A DNA stretch of 64,000 bases from Zoogloea sp041914405 (GTDB lineage Bacteria; Pseudomonadota; Gammaproteobacteria; Burkholderiales; Rhodocyclaceae). Where the stretch lies: assembly GCF_041914405.1 (NCBI RefSeq), contig NZ_JAYSDK010000021.1, forward strand, positions 1-64,000. The letters are read 5' to 3'. Numbering within the stretch: the stretch's first letter is position 1; the number at the start of each line of letters is the position of its first letter. Below are positions 34,489-42,137 of this stretch, one piece after another. The notes below the pieces were generated by a model that was given only the letters and a program-made list of their open reading frames with translations, was not told the origin of the DNA and did not search any database. The translations under genes were made by a program, and so were the position numbers.

Positions 34489-35646
34489 ATGGGATTTTCC
34501 GCCCGGGGCCTTGGTGCCCTGACCACCCTGCTCGGCAGCCTGCTGTTTGCCAGCACCCCGCTACACGCCGCCTCCGAAGCCCCCGCCGCGACCGACACCA
34601 TCCGCATCGGCCAGAGCGCCGCCCTCAGCGGCCCCCTCGCCGAACTCGGCACCGAACTGCGCGACGGCGCGCAGGCCTACCTCAAGTGGATCAACAGCAA
34701 GGGCGGCATCCACGGCAGGAAGATCGAGCTCGTCAGCGCCGACGACGCCTATGTGCCCGAACGGGCGGTGCAGAACGTCAAGAAACAGCTCGACAACGAC
34801 AAGGTGCTGGCCTTCCTCGGCATCATGGGCACCGCCAACTACTGGGCCGTGATGCCCCTGCTCGACGAGCGCAAGATCCCCTCCGTCGCTCCCTACACCG
34901 GCTCCGACGACCTGCGCACCCAAACCTCCCCCTACACCTTCTGGGTGCGCGCCAGCTACGGCGACGAAGCCGAGAAGATCGTCCGCCAGCTCACCACCAC
35001 CGGCGTTACCCGCATCGCCGTCTTCTACCAGGACGACACCCTCGGCATCTCCGGCGTGGACGGCGTCACCAAGGCCCTGCGCAAGCGCAACCTGACCATC
35101 GCCGCCAAAGGCGCCTTCGACAAGAACACCCAGGACGTCGGCCCCGCCGTCCAACGCATCGCCGCCGCCGACCCGCAGGCGGTGATCATGTTCAGCACCT
35201 ACAAAGCCACCGCCAACTTCGTCCGCAAGTTCAAGCAGAGCGGCAACGCCGCCCAGCTGTTCGCCGTTTCCGTGGTCGGCGTCCATGCCCTCGCCAACGA
35301 ACTCGGCCCCGACGCCACCGGCATCGCCATCTCCCAGGTCATGCCTTATCCGGGCAACGCCGCGCTGCCGCTGGTGCGCGAATTCGAAGCCATCCCCAAG
35401 GCCCTGCAGCCCAAAGCCGGCCTCACCTACACCACGCTGGAAGGCTTTATCTCCGCCAAGGTCCTCGTCGAAGGCCTGCGCCGCGCCGGCCCCCAACCGA
35501 CCCGCGAAAAACTCACCACCGCCCTCGAAAGCCTGCGCAACTACGACACCGGCGGCTACACCATCGACTTCGGCCCCGGCAAACGCCAGGGCTCCCACTT
35601 CGCCGAAGTCACCATCGTCGGCAGCGGCGGCAAGCTGATGCGCTAA
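34489..35646 (+). CDS. Orphan branched-chain amino-acid-type ABC substrate-binding protein
   Basis: A 385-residue periplasmic binding protein of the LivJ/LivK class (Peripla_BP_6). Signal peptide residues 1-28 (cleavage near HAA), then IRIGQSAALSGPLAELG, AYLKWINSKGGIHGRKIELV and AFLGIMGTANYWAVMPLL. No permease or ATPase of the liv type is adjacent, so it either shares a distant transporter or serves as a sensor subunit. ATG 34489 is chosen over ATG 34477 because GGAG lies 6 bp upstream of it. Confidence 0.88.
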   Translation: MGFSARGLGALTTLLGSLLFASTPLHAASEAPAATDTIRIGQSAALSGPLAELGTELRDGAQAYLKWINSKGGIHGRKIELVSADDAYVPERAVQNVKKQLDNDKVLAFLGIMGTANYWAVMPLLDERKIPSVAPYTGSDDLRTQTSPYTFWVRASYGDEAEKIVRQLTTTGVTRIAVFYQDDTLGISGVDGVTKALRKRNLTIAAKGAFDKNTQDVGPAVQRIAAADPQAVIMFSTYKATANFVRKFKQSGNAAQLFAVSVVGVHALANELGPDATGIAISQVMPYPGNAALPLVREFEAIPKALQPKAGLTYTTLEGFISAKVLVEGLRRAGPQPTREKLTTALESLRNYDTGGYTIDFGPGKRQGSHFAEVTIVGSGGKLMR

Positions 35647-36142
35647 ACGCCCCGCACACCTCAGGGGTGTTCGGGGGCCACGGCCAATCGCCCTGGATCC
35701 GTCGAGCATCCCTGGAACGAAAGCCAGGCGTAACGTCACAATCACGAAACAAACCTGTTGCAGAATCCCACCCAGGCATGGTAGGGTGCGCCACCAATTC
35801 ACCAAGAAGCCCATTACCAACCAGGGCTTCTCATGAATTTCAATAGCGCTTATCGCGCGAGTAGCGGTACCTTTCCCATCCAGACGCAGCGTTCCGAATT
35901 TGCCCATGACGGCAAGGGAACGCCCGGATGCGAAGCCTTCCTCTTCTTGAAAATAAACCGGCGGACTGGCCATTGCGCGTCATCGCGTTTGGCACCGGCA
36001 AGCACCGCGTACCCACGACATCACAAGCATTCCGATTTGCTTTGTCGTAACGCCGCACTTCCCGGATACGCCGTTGAACTCGGCAGGTCTTGTCCTGTCG
36101 AATCTACCCTGCATGGCACACGCCATCACACAGAATAAAACT
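35647..36142. other. 496-bp gap before the BLUF locus
   Basis: No convincing gene. A frame from 35833 to 36138 has Arg/His/Ser-rich composition without a ribosome site and is not called. Base composition is less GC-rich than the neighbouring genes. A weak hairpin (ACACC/GGTGT, about 35656-35670) lies just after the binding-protein stop. I see no repeat or mobile-element signature. Confidence 0.6.
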
Positions 36143-36361
36143 ATGCACAACAACACACCTATCACCGTGGGCCGCTTTCGCGTCTCCCCCATGACCAAAC
36201 AGGACTCCGACGGCGGCTTTGCCGCATCGGTGTCCATCCACTCGGGCCGGGGCACATCCACCACAACCCGGATCATGCGTTTCAAACCCAGTTTCACGAG
36301 CCAGACTGCGGCCCTGCATTACGCATCGACGGAAGGCGTCGCCTGGGCCCTCCAGCACTAA
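36143..36361 (+). CDS. Small conserved-looking protein upstream of the BLUF gene
   Basis: A 72-residue protein (ITVGRFRVSPMTKQDSDGGF... SVSIHSGRGTSTTTRIMRF ... ALHYASTEGVAWALQ). The pattern of a short beta-rich core with SIHSGRG and a C-terminal helix with the YA..EG..W spacing resembles small uncharacterised proteins I have seen in other betaproteobacteria, but no function is known. ATG 36143 gives the compact form; an upstream in-frame ATG at 36074 would add 23 residues of low quality. It lies 14-32 bp before the BLUF gene and is probably co-expressed. Confidence 0.6.
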   Translation: MHNNTPITVGRFRVSPMTKQDSDGGFAASVSIHSGRGTSTTTRIMRFKPSFTSQTAALHYASTEGVAWALQH

Positions 36362-36393
36362 CAACTCCCCGACGCATGACAGAGGAGAAGAAA

Positions 36394-36819
36394 TTGCCGT
36401 TCATGCAGATCGTTTATGAGAGCCTGGCTAGCGACTCGCTGGGGGAAGAAGAGGTTCTCGATATCCTGCGCAAATCACAGGTACGAAATAACCAGGCACA
36501 CGTCTCCGGCATCCTGCTTTTCCGCGGGCGGCGCTTCCTCCAGTTCCTGGAAGGTCCGCCGGATCAGGTCGAGGCGCTTTATAAGCGCATTGAACGCGAC
36601 CCCCGTCATCACGAACTGCGCGTGCTATCCAGAACGGATGGCGAGAAGCTGCTGATGCCCACGTGGGCCATGGCTTACGCTTCGGCCCGCAAAGTCGCTA
36701 ACGGCGATGAAACCTTCGCGCTCAACTACCGGCAAGCGGTTGCGATTTGCGAACTGTTGCCCGATCGCATCGGCGGCCCGTTTCTCAAGTTGCTCGCCAC
36801 CGAGCCGGAGGCATCATGA
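36394..36819 (+). CDS. BLUF-domain blue-light photoreceptor
   Basis: About 141 residues, a single BLUF domain (5-100) with a helical C-terminal extension. The flavin-pocket residues are all present, numbered from TTG 36394: Tyr8 (QIVYES), Asn32, Gln50 (FLQFLEG), and Trp91 and Met93 (PTWAMAY). It should bind FAD and switch on blue light. TTG 36394 is preferred because AGGAG lies 6 bp upstream; ATG 36376 would add six residues and lacks a ribosome site. Its stop overlaps the start of the response-regulator gene (ATGA), so output through that protein is inferred. Confidence 0.9.
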   Translation: MPFMQIVYESLASDSLGEEEVLDILRKSQVRNNQAHVSGILLFRGRRFLQFLEGPPDQVEALYKRIERDPRHHELRVLSRTDGEKLLMPTWAMAYASARKVANGDETFALNYRQAVAICELLPDRIGGPFLKLLATEPEAS

Positions 36820-37943
36820 ACGAACGGCCGCGAATCTTCTGTGTCGATGATGACGTAATGTCCGACGTCATTCTCGAATCGGTTTTCGACGAGGCGTACG
36901 AGGTCGAGTTTTTCACGTCAGCGGAAGGCTGCCTGCGTCGGCTGGAAACTCAGCGGCCGGATATCCTGTTGCTGAACATCAGCCTGCCCGATCAGGACGG
37001 GTTCAGTCTTTGTCGGGACATCAAGGCCCGTGAAGGCCTGGCAACGATGCCGGTGGTCTTCATTTCCCGCAACGAGTCGCCGGAAGTGCGCCTTGCCGCC
37101 TACGAAGCCGGTGGCGAGGACTTCATCGTCAAACCTTACGTCATCGACGAAGTCAGGCACCGCATCAACCGCATCCGGCAGACGCTTGAACAGCGCGAAA
37201 CCATGCGCCAGCAACTGGCAGGCTCCGAGGAGTTGAGCTCCCTGCTGCTGTCGAACATGGATGAATACGCGGCGCTGATCCAGTTCATGCGTACGCTGAA
37301 CGAGAGTGTGGATGCCGATGCCGTGGCCCAGGCCATCCTCGCTATGTTGCACAGCTTCCGCCTGAAGGGCGCGGTTCAGATACGCATGCCGACCCAGACC
37401 TTCACGCTGGGAGATGCAGGCCGCGACACGCCGATGGATACCGCAACGATTGCCCATGTCGCCAAGCTGGACCGGATTTTCCAGTTCAAGCGTTGTTGCT
37501 CGTACAACTTCGAGCATCTGACGGTACTGGTCAATAACATGCCCGTGGAAGACTCGGACCTCTGCGGCCGCCTGCGCGACCACCTGGCCATTGGCGCCGA
37601 AATGGCCGATGCGCGCATACAGGCCATGGTTGCCGATCAGCGTTTCCGTCTCACGCACAACGGAATCGAGGCATTGCTGCCGGATATCCGGCAGACAATT
37701 TCCAACAGCCTGGCCCACAGCGAACAAGCGCATCGTGAAGCAGTCATGCAGGTGCGAACGCTGATGGACCAACTCGTCGTTTCCTTCACCCCACTCGGCT
37801 TGAACCCTGACCTGGAAGAAGAGATCGCTGCGATGGTGCTCGAGAAAACCCAGGGACTCGTAAAGATCTTCGATCGGGCGGACGAGACGAATGCCCTCCT
37901 GCATCACCTCGAAGAACGCCTGCGCATGATGCTCGAACGCTAA
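36816..37943 (+). CDS. Response regulator with a degenerate receiver domain
   Basis: A 375-residue protein. The receiver domain (5-120) has the acidic cluster DDD at 11-13, Ser84 in FISRNES and Lys106 in VKPY, but the phospho-acceptor Asp is replaced by Asn54 (DILLLNISLPDQDG, where DxxLP is expected). A GAF-like region follows (about 150-280, with VLVNNMPVEDSDLCGRLRDHLAIGAE), then a helical, probably coiled-coil end. There is no DNA-binding, GGDEF or kinase domain. It overlaps the BLUF gene by 4 bp, which suggests phosphorylation-independent signalling driven by the BLUF protein. Confidence 0.87.
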   Translation: MNERPRIFCVDDDVMSDVILESVFDEAYEVEFFTSAEGCLRRLETQRPDILLLNISLPDQDGFSLCRDIKAREGLATMPVVFISRNESPEVRLAAYEAGGEDFIVKPYVIDEVRHRINRIRQTLEQRETMRQQLAGSEELSSLLLSNMDEYAALIQFMRTLNESVDADAVAQAILAMLHSFRLKGAVQIRMPTQTFTLGDAGRDTPMDTATIAHVAKLDRIFQFKRCCSYNFEHLTVLVNNMPVEDSDLCGRLRDHLAIGAEMADARIQAMVADQRFRLTHNGIEALLPDIRQTISNSLAHSEQAHREAVMQVRTLMDQLVVSFTPLGLNPDLEEEIAAMVLEKTQGLVKIFDRADETNALLHHLEERLRMMLER

Positions 37944-38328
37944 CGGGCGTCCGTCTGGGCGGAGGTCAAAGATTGCGCCGAGCGCTGCCGGCGCAATCGC
38001 CAGAAAAGCGCATGACTTGCCGCTCCGGCAAAGCATCTCGCAGCATCGAAGTCACTTCTCCACAACACGAAACGACTTCTCCTGGCACCGATAAATGTTC
38101 TGAGCCCTCCAAATAAATTTCGGAACCCCCAGAACATTTATCGCACATCACCGAATCCTCTTCGCCGCCTCACGAATCACCTTCGCCACCTCGCGAAGTC
38201 CAATCACCGGCCACCGAACTCGCGCCCGGTCGCCCGAGTGCGTCATGTCACAGCCCAAAATGCATAAGCCATCGTAGTGTAGCGAGCATAGACAACGTCT
38301 CCAGCCCATTGCCTACCGCACGCACGCC
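37944..38328. other. 385-bp gap with a perfect inverted repeat
   Basis: No gene is called; short frames on both strands are shadows without ribosome sites. The gap holds the inverted repeat at 38089-38143. It marks the junction between the BLUF locus and the accessory region. Confidence 0.6.
38089..38143. repeat. 14-bp perfect inverted repeat with 27-bp spacer
   Basis: CGATAAATGTTCTG at 38089-38102 and its exact complement at 38130-38143. The AT-rich arms contrast with the surroundings. It could be the fused terminal repeats of a lost insertion sequence, a transcription-factor site, or an RNA hairpin; the sequence does not decide. Confidence 0.65.
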
Positions 38329-38721
38329 ATGGCCAACCCGAACAAAACCCGCATGTCGCCGCAACACCTCAAGGCCGACGAAGACACCTACCGCGCACTC
38401 AAGGGCATCCCTCACTACCAGCCCTACAAGGACGACTACAGCTTCCCCGCCGTCAGCGCGGCCTACGACAAGCTGAACGCCGCCCACGAAGCCGAACTCC
38501 ACGCCCGCAACACCCACGCCGCCACCCGCGACGCCCTCATCACCGCCCAGCACGACTTCCACGAACTGATCCTCGGCGTGAAAAATCAGGTCAAGGCCAT
38601 CTATGGCCCGGATTCGGATGAACTGGCGGCACTGGGGTTGAAGAAAAGGTCGGAGCGGAAGGGGCGGGGGAAGGGAACACGTCCATCCGCGAACAAATCG
38701 TCGGACGGAACAGACGCATGA
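38329..38721 (+). CDS. Uncharacterised protein paired with an HNH gene
   Basis: A 130-residue helical soluble protein (DEDTYRALKGIPHYQPYKDDYSFPAVSAAYDKLNAAHEAELHARN...) with a basic tail. The segment VKAIYGPDSDELAALGLKKRSERK resembles the end of a widespread family of small uncharacterised proteins; its function is unknown to me. The stop overlaps the start of the HNH gene by 4 bp (ATGA), so the two are translated together. Confidence 0.75.
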   Translation: MANPNKTRMSPQHLKADEDTYRALKGIPHYQPYKDDYSFPAVSAAYDKLNAAHEAELHARNTHAATRDALITAQHDFHELILGVKNQVKAIYGPDSDELAALGLKKRSERKGRGKGTRPSANKSSDGTDA

Positions 38722-39284
38722 GCGCCCACCTCGACAGATTGCTCTTTGCCCAAGGCGGCATGTGCTTCTTCTGTCGCAACCCTCTCCCTAAAGCAGATGC
38801 CTCCGTCGAGCATCTTGTCGCCAGCTCAAATGGCGGAGCCAATGCCGACGACAACTGCGTCGCGTGTTGCAGGGCACTGAATCAATTGCTCGGCTCGAAA
38901 TCCATCAAGGAAAAACTGCAGATCGTGCTGAACCAGCGCGGCAACTTCAAATGCCCCGCCCATTTAGCGACGCCCCCAAAGCCGCCCGCACCAGGGCTTG
39001 CCGACACTGGAAATTCACCCTCCGTATCAGCACCAAAACCCGCCGCCGCAAAAGTGCCATCCGCAACGCAGGAAAGATTGGAGTTGGTCCTGGCCGACCT
39101 CAAGAAACGCGGCGCCTCAAGGCCCCGCAAGACATCCACGCTGACAAGCACCATCAAGGCCTTGATCAAGCAGCACCGGCAGGAGAACCTGTCCGACGCG
39201 GATTTGAATGGATTAATTGGTGAATTACAGCGACAGGGAAAAGTGACGATCAGCGAGGGGAAGGTTACGTATAAGGTTGGGTAG
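38718..39284 (+). CDS. HNH-nuclease-like protein
   Basis: A 188-residue protein. Its N-terminus has an HNH pattern: zinc-type CFFC (16-19), SVEHLVASSNGG with the catalytic His, DDNCVACCRALNQL with the Asn and the second Cys pair. A Pro/Ala-rich linker (about 75-105) leads to a C-terminal winged-helix-like part (LTSTIKALIKQHRQE ... LQRQGKVTISEGKVTYKV) that could bind nucleic acid. It is translationally coupled to the preceding gene. A nuclease role in an accessory region is inferred; a restriction-like partner was not found. Confidence 0.78.
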   Translation: MSAHLDRLLFAQGGMCFFCRNPLPKADASVEHLVASSNGGANADDNCVACCRALNQLLGSKSIKEKLQIVLNQRGNFKCPAHLATPPKPPAPGLADTGNSPSVSAPKPAAAKVPSATQERLELVLADLKKRGASRPRKTSTLTSTIKALIKQHRQENLSDADLNGLIGELQRQGKVTISEGKVTYKVG

Positions 39285-39530
39285 ATGAGTGCAAGACAGC
39301 GTCACGTATCGGTCAATAGCAGAAGCTGATTAAGCATGACCAAAGGAGGTGCTCCGGCCTGGTTTATGCCGACGCACTTAACGGCTGTGTTCGAGACTTG
39401 GTAATGCAAAGCCCTGTTTCCCGCTTCCGACAATTGAACTAACGTCGGTTCGCTACGACACGACGGTTCAGGCATGAGGCGGAAAATCAAATTTCAGCCA
39501 TACAGATGAGACAAACCTGGAGGGGGAGCG

Positions 39531-40412
39531 ATGCGACGCGGTAGATACTATATGGCGAGAGTCATAAAGCTTGGGGAGCTAAACCAGACGAAACTGATTA
39601 ACGCAATCGTCAATGCCCCTACGGTGCCGATTGGTCAATTTGAGTGGACGATTACGGATGTAGTTGATAGGCGCGACTCTACAGCGCCCTACGTCTTTGG
39701 AAATCTCGCAAAGTATTCGAGAGAGGGGAAGGTAAAAATTGTAGACGAAGCGGGTAAGCATCAGCTTCAGGCGCGGGCGCAAAATCTTTTAGAAGCCAGT
39801 GCGCCATTTGTCTACCTTCCGCAATTCTCAGGACTTGCCTTTCTTCATGTATGGGATGGAATTCAAGAAGATATATTTCCTCGTAGGTTTAAAGCAATTA
39901 TTGAAGGGGCGTACGACAATTTCTTCGTGGACTGCACTGTAGAACCAGTTGTGGACTATCGCGCCTTTCTTCAAAAACTCAGTAGTCTAGATAGAATCAT
40001 CGAACTTTCGGCAAAGGTTCACCCACCCAATCCACTTTTTGGACGCCTGTGGCAAAGTCTTGATGGATATGTAAAAAAAAGACAAGCCGAAGAAATCTCT
40101 GTTCGAGAAAAAACAGAGCGGACAAGTGGCCTGTCGACACAACTACTCACACTCATGCAAAAAATTCTTGAGGATCCAAGATATGTGCCAACACAAACTC
40201 CCGATATTACTGATGCCGCCATGCTCATGGCCGCGGACGGTTATGGTTCGGGCAAGGCCGTAGGGATCGAGGGCACTCATGAAGTAATCGTGCGGACTTC
40301 CGAGTCGCAGAAGAGCTTCCTATTCGAAAAGGAACCCACCCCAGAGTCTCTAGCAAATGCAGCGAAAGCACAGTTTGAGCGAGTAAGTAATGAACGCGAC
40401 ATGAAGCATTAA
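39531..40412 (+). CDS. Unrecognised cytosolic protein of the AT-rich island
   Basis: A 293-residue soluble protein without an assigned family. It starts at ATG 39531 behind a strong ribosome site (ggagggggagcg). The middle has a hydrophobic beta pattern (FVYLPQFSGLAFLHVWDGIQ), then FLQKLSSLDRIIELSAKVHPPNPLFG, which recalls DUF4747-like proteins, but I cannot confirm this. The codon use and base composition are clearly more AT-rich than in the surrounding core genes, a sign of recent transfer. A membrane-protein gene follows 3 bp later, so a two-component unit is likely. Confidence 0.75.
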   Translation: MRRGRYYMARVIKLGELNQTKLINAIVNAPTVPIGQFEWTITDVVDRRDSTAPYVFGNLAKYSREGKVKIVDEAGKHQLQARAQNLLEASAPFVYLPQFSGLAFLHVWDGIQEDIFPRRFKAIIEGAYDNFFVDCTVEPVVDYRAFLQKLSSLDRIIELSAKVHPPNPLFGRLWQSLDGYVKKRQAEEISVREKTERTSGLSTQLLTLMQKILEDPRYVPTQTPDITDAAMLMAADGYGSGKAVGIEGTHEVIVRTSESQKSFLFEKEPTPESLANAAKAQFERVSNERDMKH

Positions 40413-40415
40413 ATC

Positions 40416-40895
40416 GTGCGAGCACTATATTTACTACGGGTCACCATAGTTAGCGTAGAGGCTCTCGTTTTAGCTTTTACTTGGTTGACATATCAATATT
40501 TCGGTACCGAACTTGGGCTTATGGCCACATCGCTTTCGCTGAATGAGGATGTACTAAAAAATCTGATGCTAATGCCAACTGTATTGGCTGCATGGGTGAT
40601 CAATGAGTTGAGAGTTCTGCTTCAGGAAGACAAAGAGACAATCCGCATCCTCACTGAGTGGGAGGATTACTGGAAACTAAAAGTACATATATGGGTTGGC
40701 TTAGGTTTTGCGGTGGTTTTTGTTCTCATATCCCTAATCCCGTGGACAGCTAAATCAGGGATAAACACCGGGGTCGGACTATTACTGTTCGCCGCTAGTA
40801 TTGTTGGTCAACTTTTTCTGGCGATTAGTGTTTATGCTGCACGAATTCGCGTAAAAGAAATTATTACACACATCAATACCCCCAAAAATAAATAG
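40416..40895 (+). CDS. Small multi-spanning membrane protein, partner of the preceding gene
   Basis: A 159-residue protein with about four membrane helices: residues 5-25, 45-65 (less certain), 90-112 and 118-142. A charged segment (NELRVLLQEDKETIRILTEWEDYW) lies between the second and third. GTG 40416 is the start, 3 bp after the previous stop; the first ATG would remove the first helix. The layout of a cytosolic protein plus a small membrane protein in a transferred island resembles several abortive-infection systems, in which the membrane protein is the effector. I do not recognise it as a known one. Confidence 0.7.
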   Translation: MRALYLLRVTIVSVEALVLAFTWLTYQYFGTELGLMATSLSLNEDVLKNLMLMPTVLAAWVINELRVLLQEDKETIRILTEWEDYWKLKVHIWVGLGFAVVFVLISLIPWTAKSGINTGVGLLLFAASIVGQLFLAISVYAARIRVKEIITHINTPKNK

Positions 40896-40930
40896 TTTTA
40901 CTTTAATGCTGAAAGCGCTAATGTGGCGCC

Positions 40931-40951
40931 TGTAAAAACAAAGTGTTTACA
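40931..40951. promoter_or_regulatory. Operator-like inverted repeat
   Basis: TGTAAAAACAAAGTGTTTACA: the arms TGTAAA and TTTACA are exactly complementary around a 9-bp centre. It lies 21 bp upstream of the 58-residue small gene, the place expected for a repressor site. Confidence 0.4.
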
Positions 40952-40972
40952 AACACCCAGAGGCGGCTGAAT

Positions 40973-41149
40973 ATGAAAATATCTATTAATACGAAAGTCT
41001 TTTTCAATAATTGGCTCATGCACAGCGCGAACTTCAAATATCTTTTCCACTTTCTAAACAATGATGAGCACTCTCTAATTATTTCAGAAATGGTAATTCA
41101 AGGGGTAGAAAACATTAGAGAAAGAGAACTTTCCGAAGTACTTAATTAA
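40973..41149 (+). CDS. Small AT-rich island protein
   Basis: A 58-residue protein (MKISINTKVFFNNWLMHSANFKYLFHFLNNDEH...), starting at ATG 40973 with a weak ribosome site (aggcgg). It is rich in Phe, Asn and Leu and has no membrane helix or known motif. Codon use fits the AT-rich island. An inverted repeat lies just upstream. It may be a small regulator or antitoxin-like protein, but nothing in the sequence proves that. Confidence 0.45.
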   Translation: MKISINTKVFFNNWLMHSANFKYLFHFLNNDEHSLIISEMVIQGVENIRERELSEVLN

Positions 41150-41178
41150 ATCGACCTACGCCGACTGCTCAACAAAGC

Positions 41179-41192
41179 AGGGTGGTCACCCT
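41179..41192. repeat. Short palindrome AGGGTG-GT-CACCCT
   Basis: Six-base arms around GT, 31 bp upstream of the 187-residue gene. It could be a regulator site for that gene. The outer sequences are not complementary, so it is not an attC hairpin. Confidence 0.4.
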
Positions 41193-41222
41193 AAAACAAA
41201 GCTAGGCTTCTCGGAGAGCGCA

Positions 41223-41786
41223 ATGGATCAGGCAACCGCCGTTGTTATAGGTGCCAGCGTTGGTGCTATCGCTGCCATATGTGGTCAGTGGATTCAGGCT
41301 TGGCGGCAATCGCGGATCGAGGCTGCGAAGCTGACTCTTGAGCGTGCCAAACTAAATCACTCTCAGGCCGCGTCTCTACACTCAGAGATGCGAGAAGCCC
41401 TGCAAAACGCAATTCAGAAGCTAGCCTCGGCCACTCACTCGATGTGTTGGCTAACGTGGATTGCCAAGGAATCTCCCAAGCGCTTTGGAGAAACACAATT
41501 GCAAAGATACGATAAAGAAATGCATATCTTGCTGCCCGAAATTATAGGACTTCAAGCCCGTATCTCGTCATATGTTCCGGAACTAGGAATCAAGTTGCTT
41601 GAGCTGACAGCCAGAATTGAAGACTTGGATGAACGAATTGCTCGTACGGCCATTTCCGTAATCGATGGCGTTTCTCAACCTGTCGAGTCACTGTCCCCGC
41701 TACATCGCGAAGCAATCGTTCTTCATGAGCAGTTAGCGCACCTTTGCCATGAAACATCCATGAAAAACTATGTGCCAGAAGCCTAG
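41223..41786 (+). CDS. Membrane-anchored coiled-coil protein in a possible gene cassette
   Basis: A 187-residue protein. An N-terminal membrane helix (about 5-25: AVVIGASVGAIAAICGQWI) is followed by a long charged helix (QSRIEAAKLTLERAKLNHSQ), giving a bitopic protein with a cytosolic helical domain. No catalytic motif is seen. ATG 41223 is preceded by cggagagcg. Its TAG stop lies in the first bases of an attC-like element, as is usual for integron gene cassettes. The function is unknown. Confidence 0.65.
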   Translation: MDQATAVVIGASVGAIAAICGQWIQAWRQSRIEAAKLTLERAKLNHSQAASLHSEMREALQNAIQKLASATHSMCWLTWIAKESPKRFGETQLQRYDKEMHILLPEIIGLQARISSYVPELGIKLLELTARIEDLDERIARTAISVIDGVSQPVESLSPLHREAIVLHEQLAHLCHETSMKNYVPEA

Positions 41787-41851
41787 CCCAGCCATCAACA
41801 CGGACTCTGCGCAATGAAGACGCGCAGCGCCGGTTATGTCAGACGTTAAGT
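41781..41851 (+). other. attC-like recombination site
   Basis: A 71-bp imperfect inverted repeat. It begins with GCCTAGC (6 of 7 to RYYYAAC) and ends with GTTAAGT (7 of 7 to GTTRRRY). Inside, CTGCGC and GCGCAG form a perfect stem around a 9-base loop, and the outer arms (CATCAACACGG against CCGGTTATG) pair imperfectly, as attC sites do. The preceding gene ends inside it. No integrase gene and no clear second attC are in the window. Confidence 0.4.
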
Positions 41852-42137
41852 AGCAGCTTTCTTGGTGTTCCTATGCCGGCTCCGGGTCGAAAGCCGCCTT
41901 CGGAAGGTCTGCACAAACCCAGTTAGGTGGCGCGGCAAAATCCAGAAATCCCATAAACCCCTCATCCTTTCCAAAACGGAAGAATTGGCAGCGGGATGCC
42001 TGACAAAGTACAGCCCGGATCACGAACGGGAAGGGAGCACTTCTTCCAAGCCCGACCTTCAATACCGTGACCTGTTGATTTGCCGACTGGCGAGGTATTT
42101 CATACCTACATCACGCAGCATTCAGAGGCGCCCTCCT
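41787..42137. other. 351-bp gap between the island and the methyltransferase
   Basis: The first 65 bp belong to the attC-like site. The remainder shows no gene; the frame of the methyltransferase is open through it, but without a ribosome site or a conserved sequence. Base composition rises from AT-rich to GC-rich along this stretch, marking the island boundary. Confidence 0.55.

Noticed and set aside
35833..36138. 101-codon plus-strand frame in the gap before the BLUF locus
   Set aside because: No ribosome site, and the composition is typical of non-coding sequence with scattered His, Arg and Ser.
41179..41207. AGGGTGGTCACCCT plus GCTAGGC as the attC of an upstream cassette
   Set aside because: The bases outside the inner palindrome do not pair, and GCTAGGC breaks the invariant GTT.
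41922..41928. GTTAGGT as a second attC core
   Set aside because: No RYYYAAC partner or hairpin lies upstream within 100 bp; a seven-base degenerate match is expected by chance.
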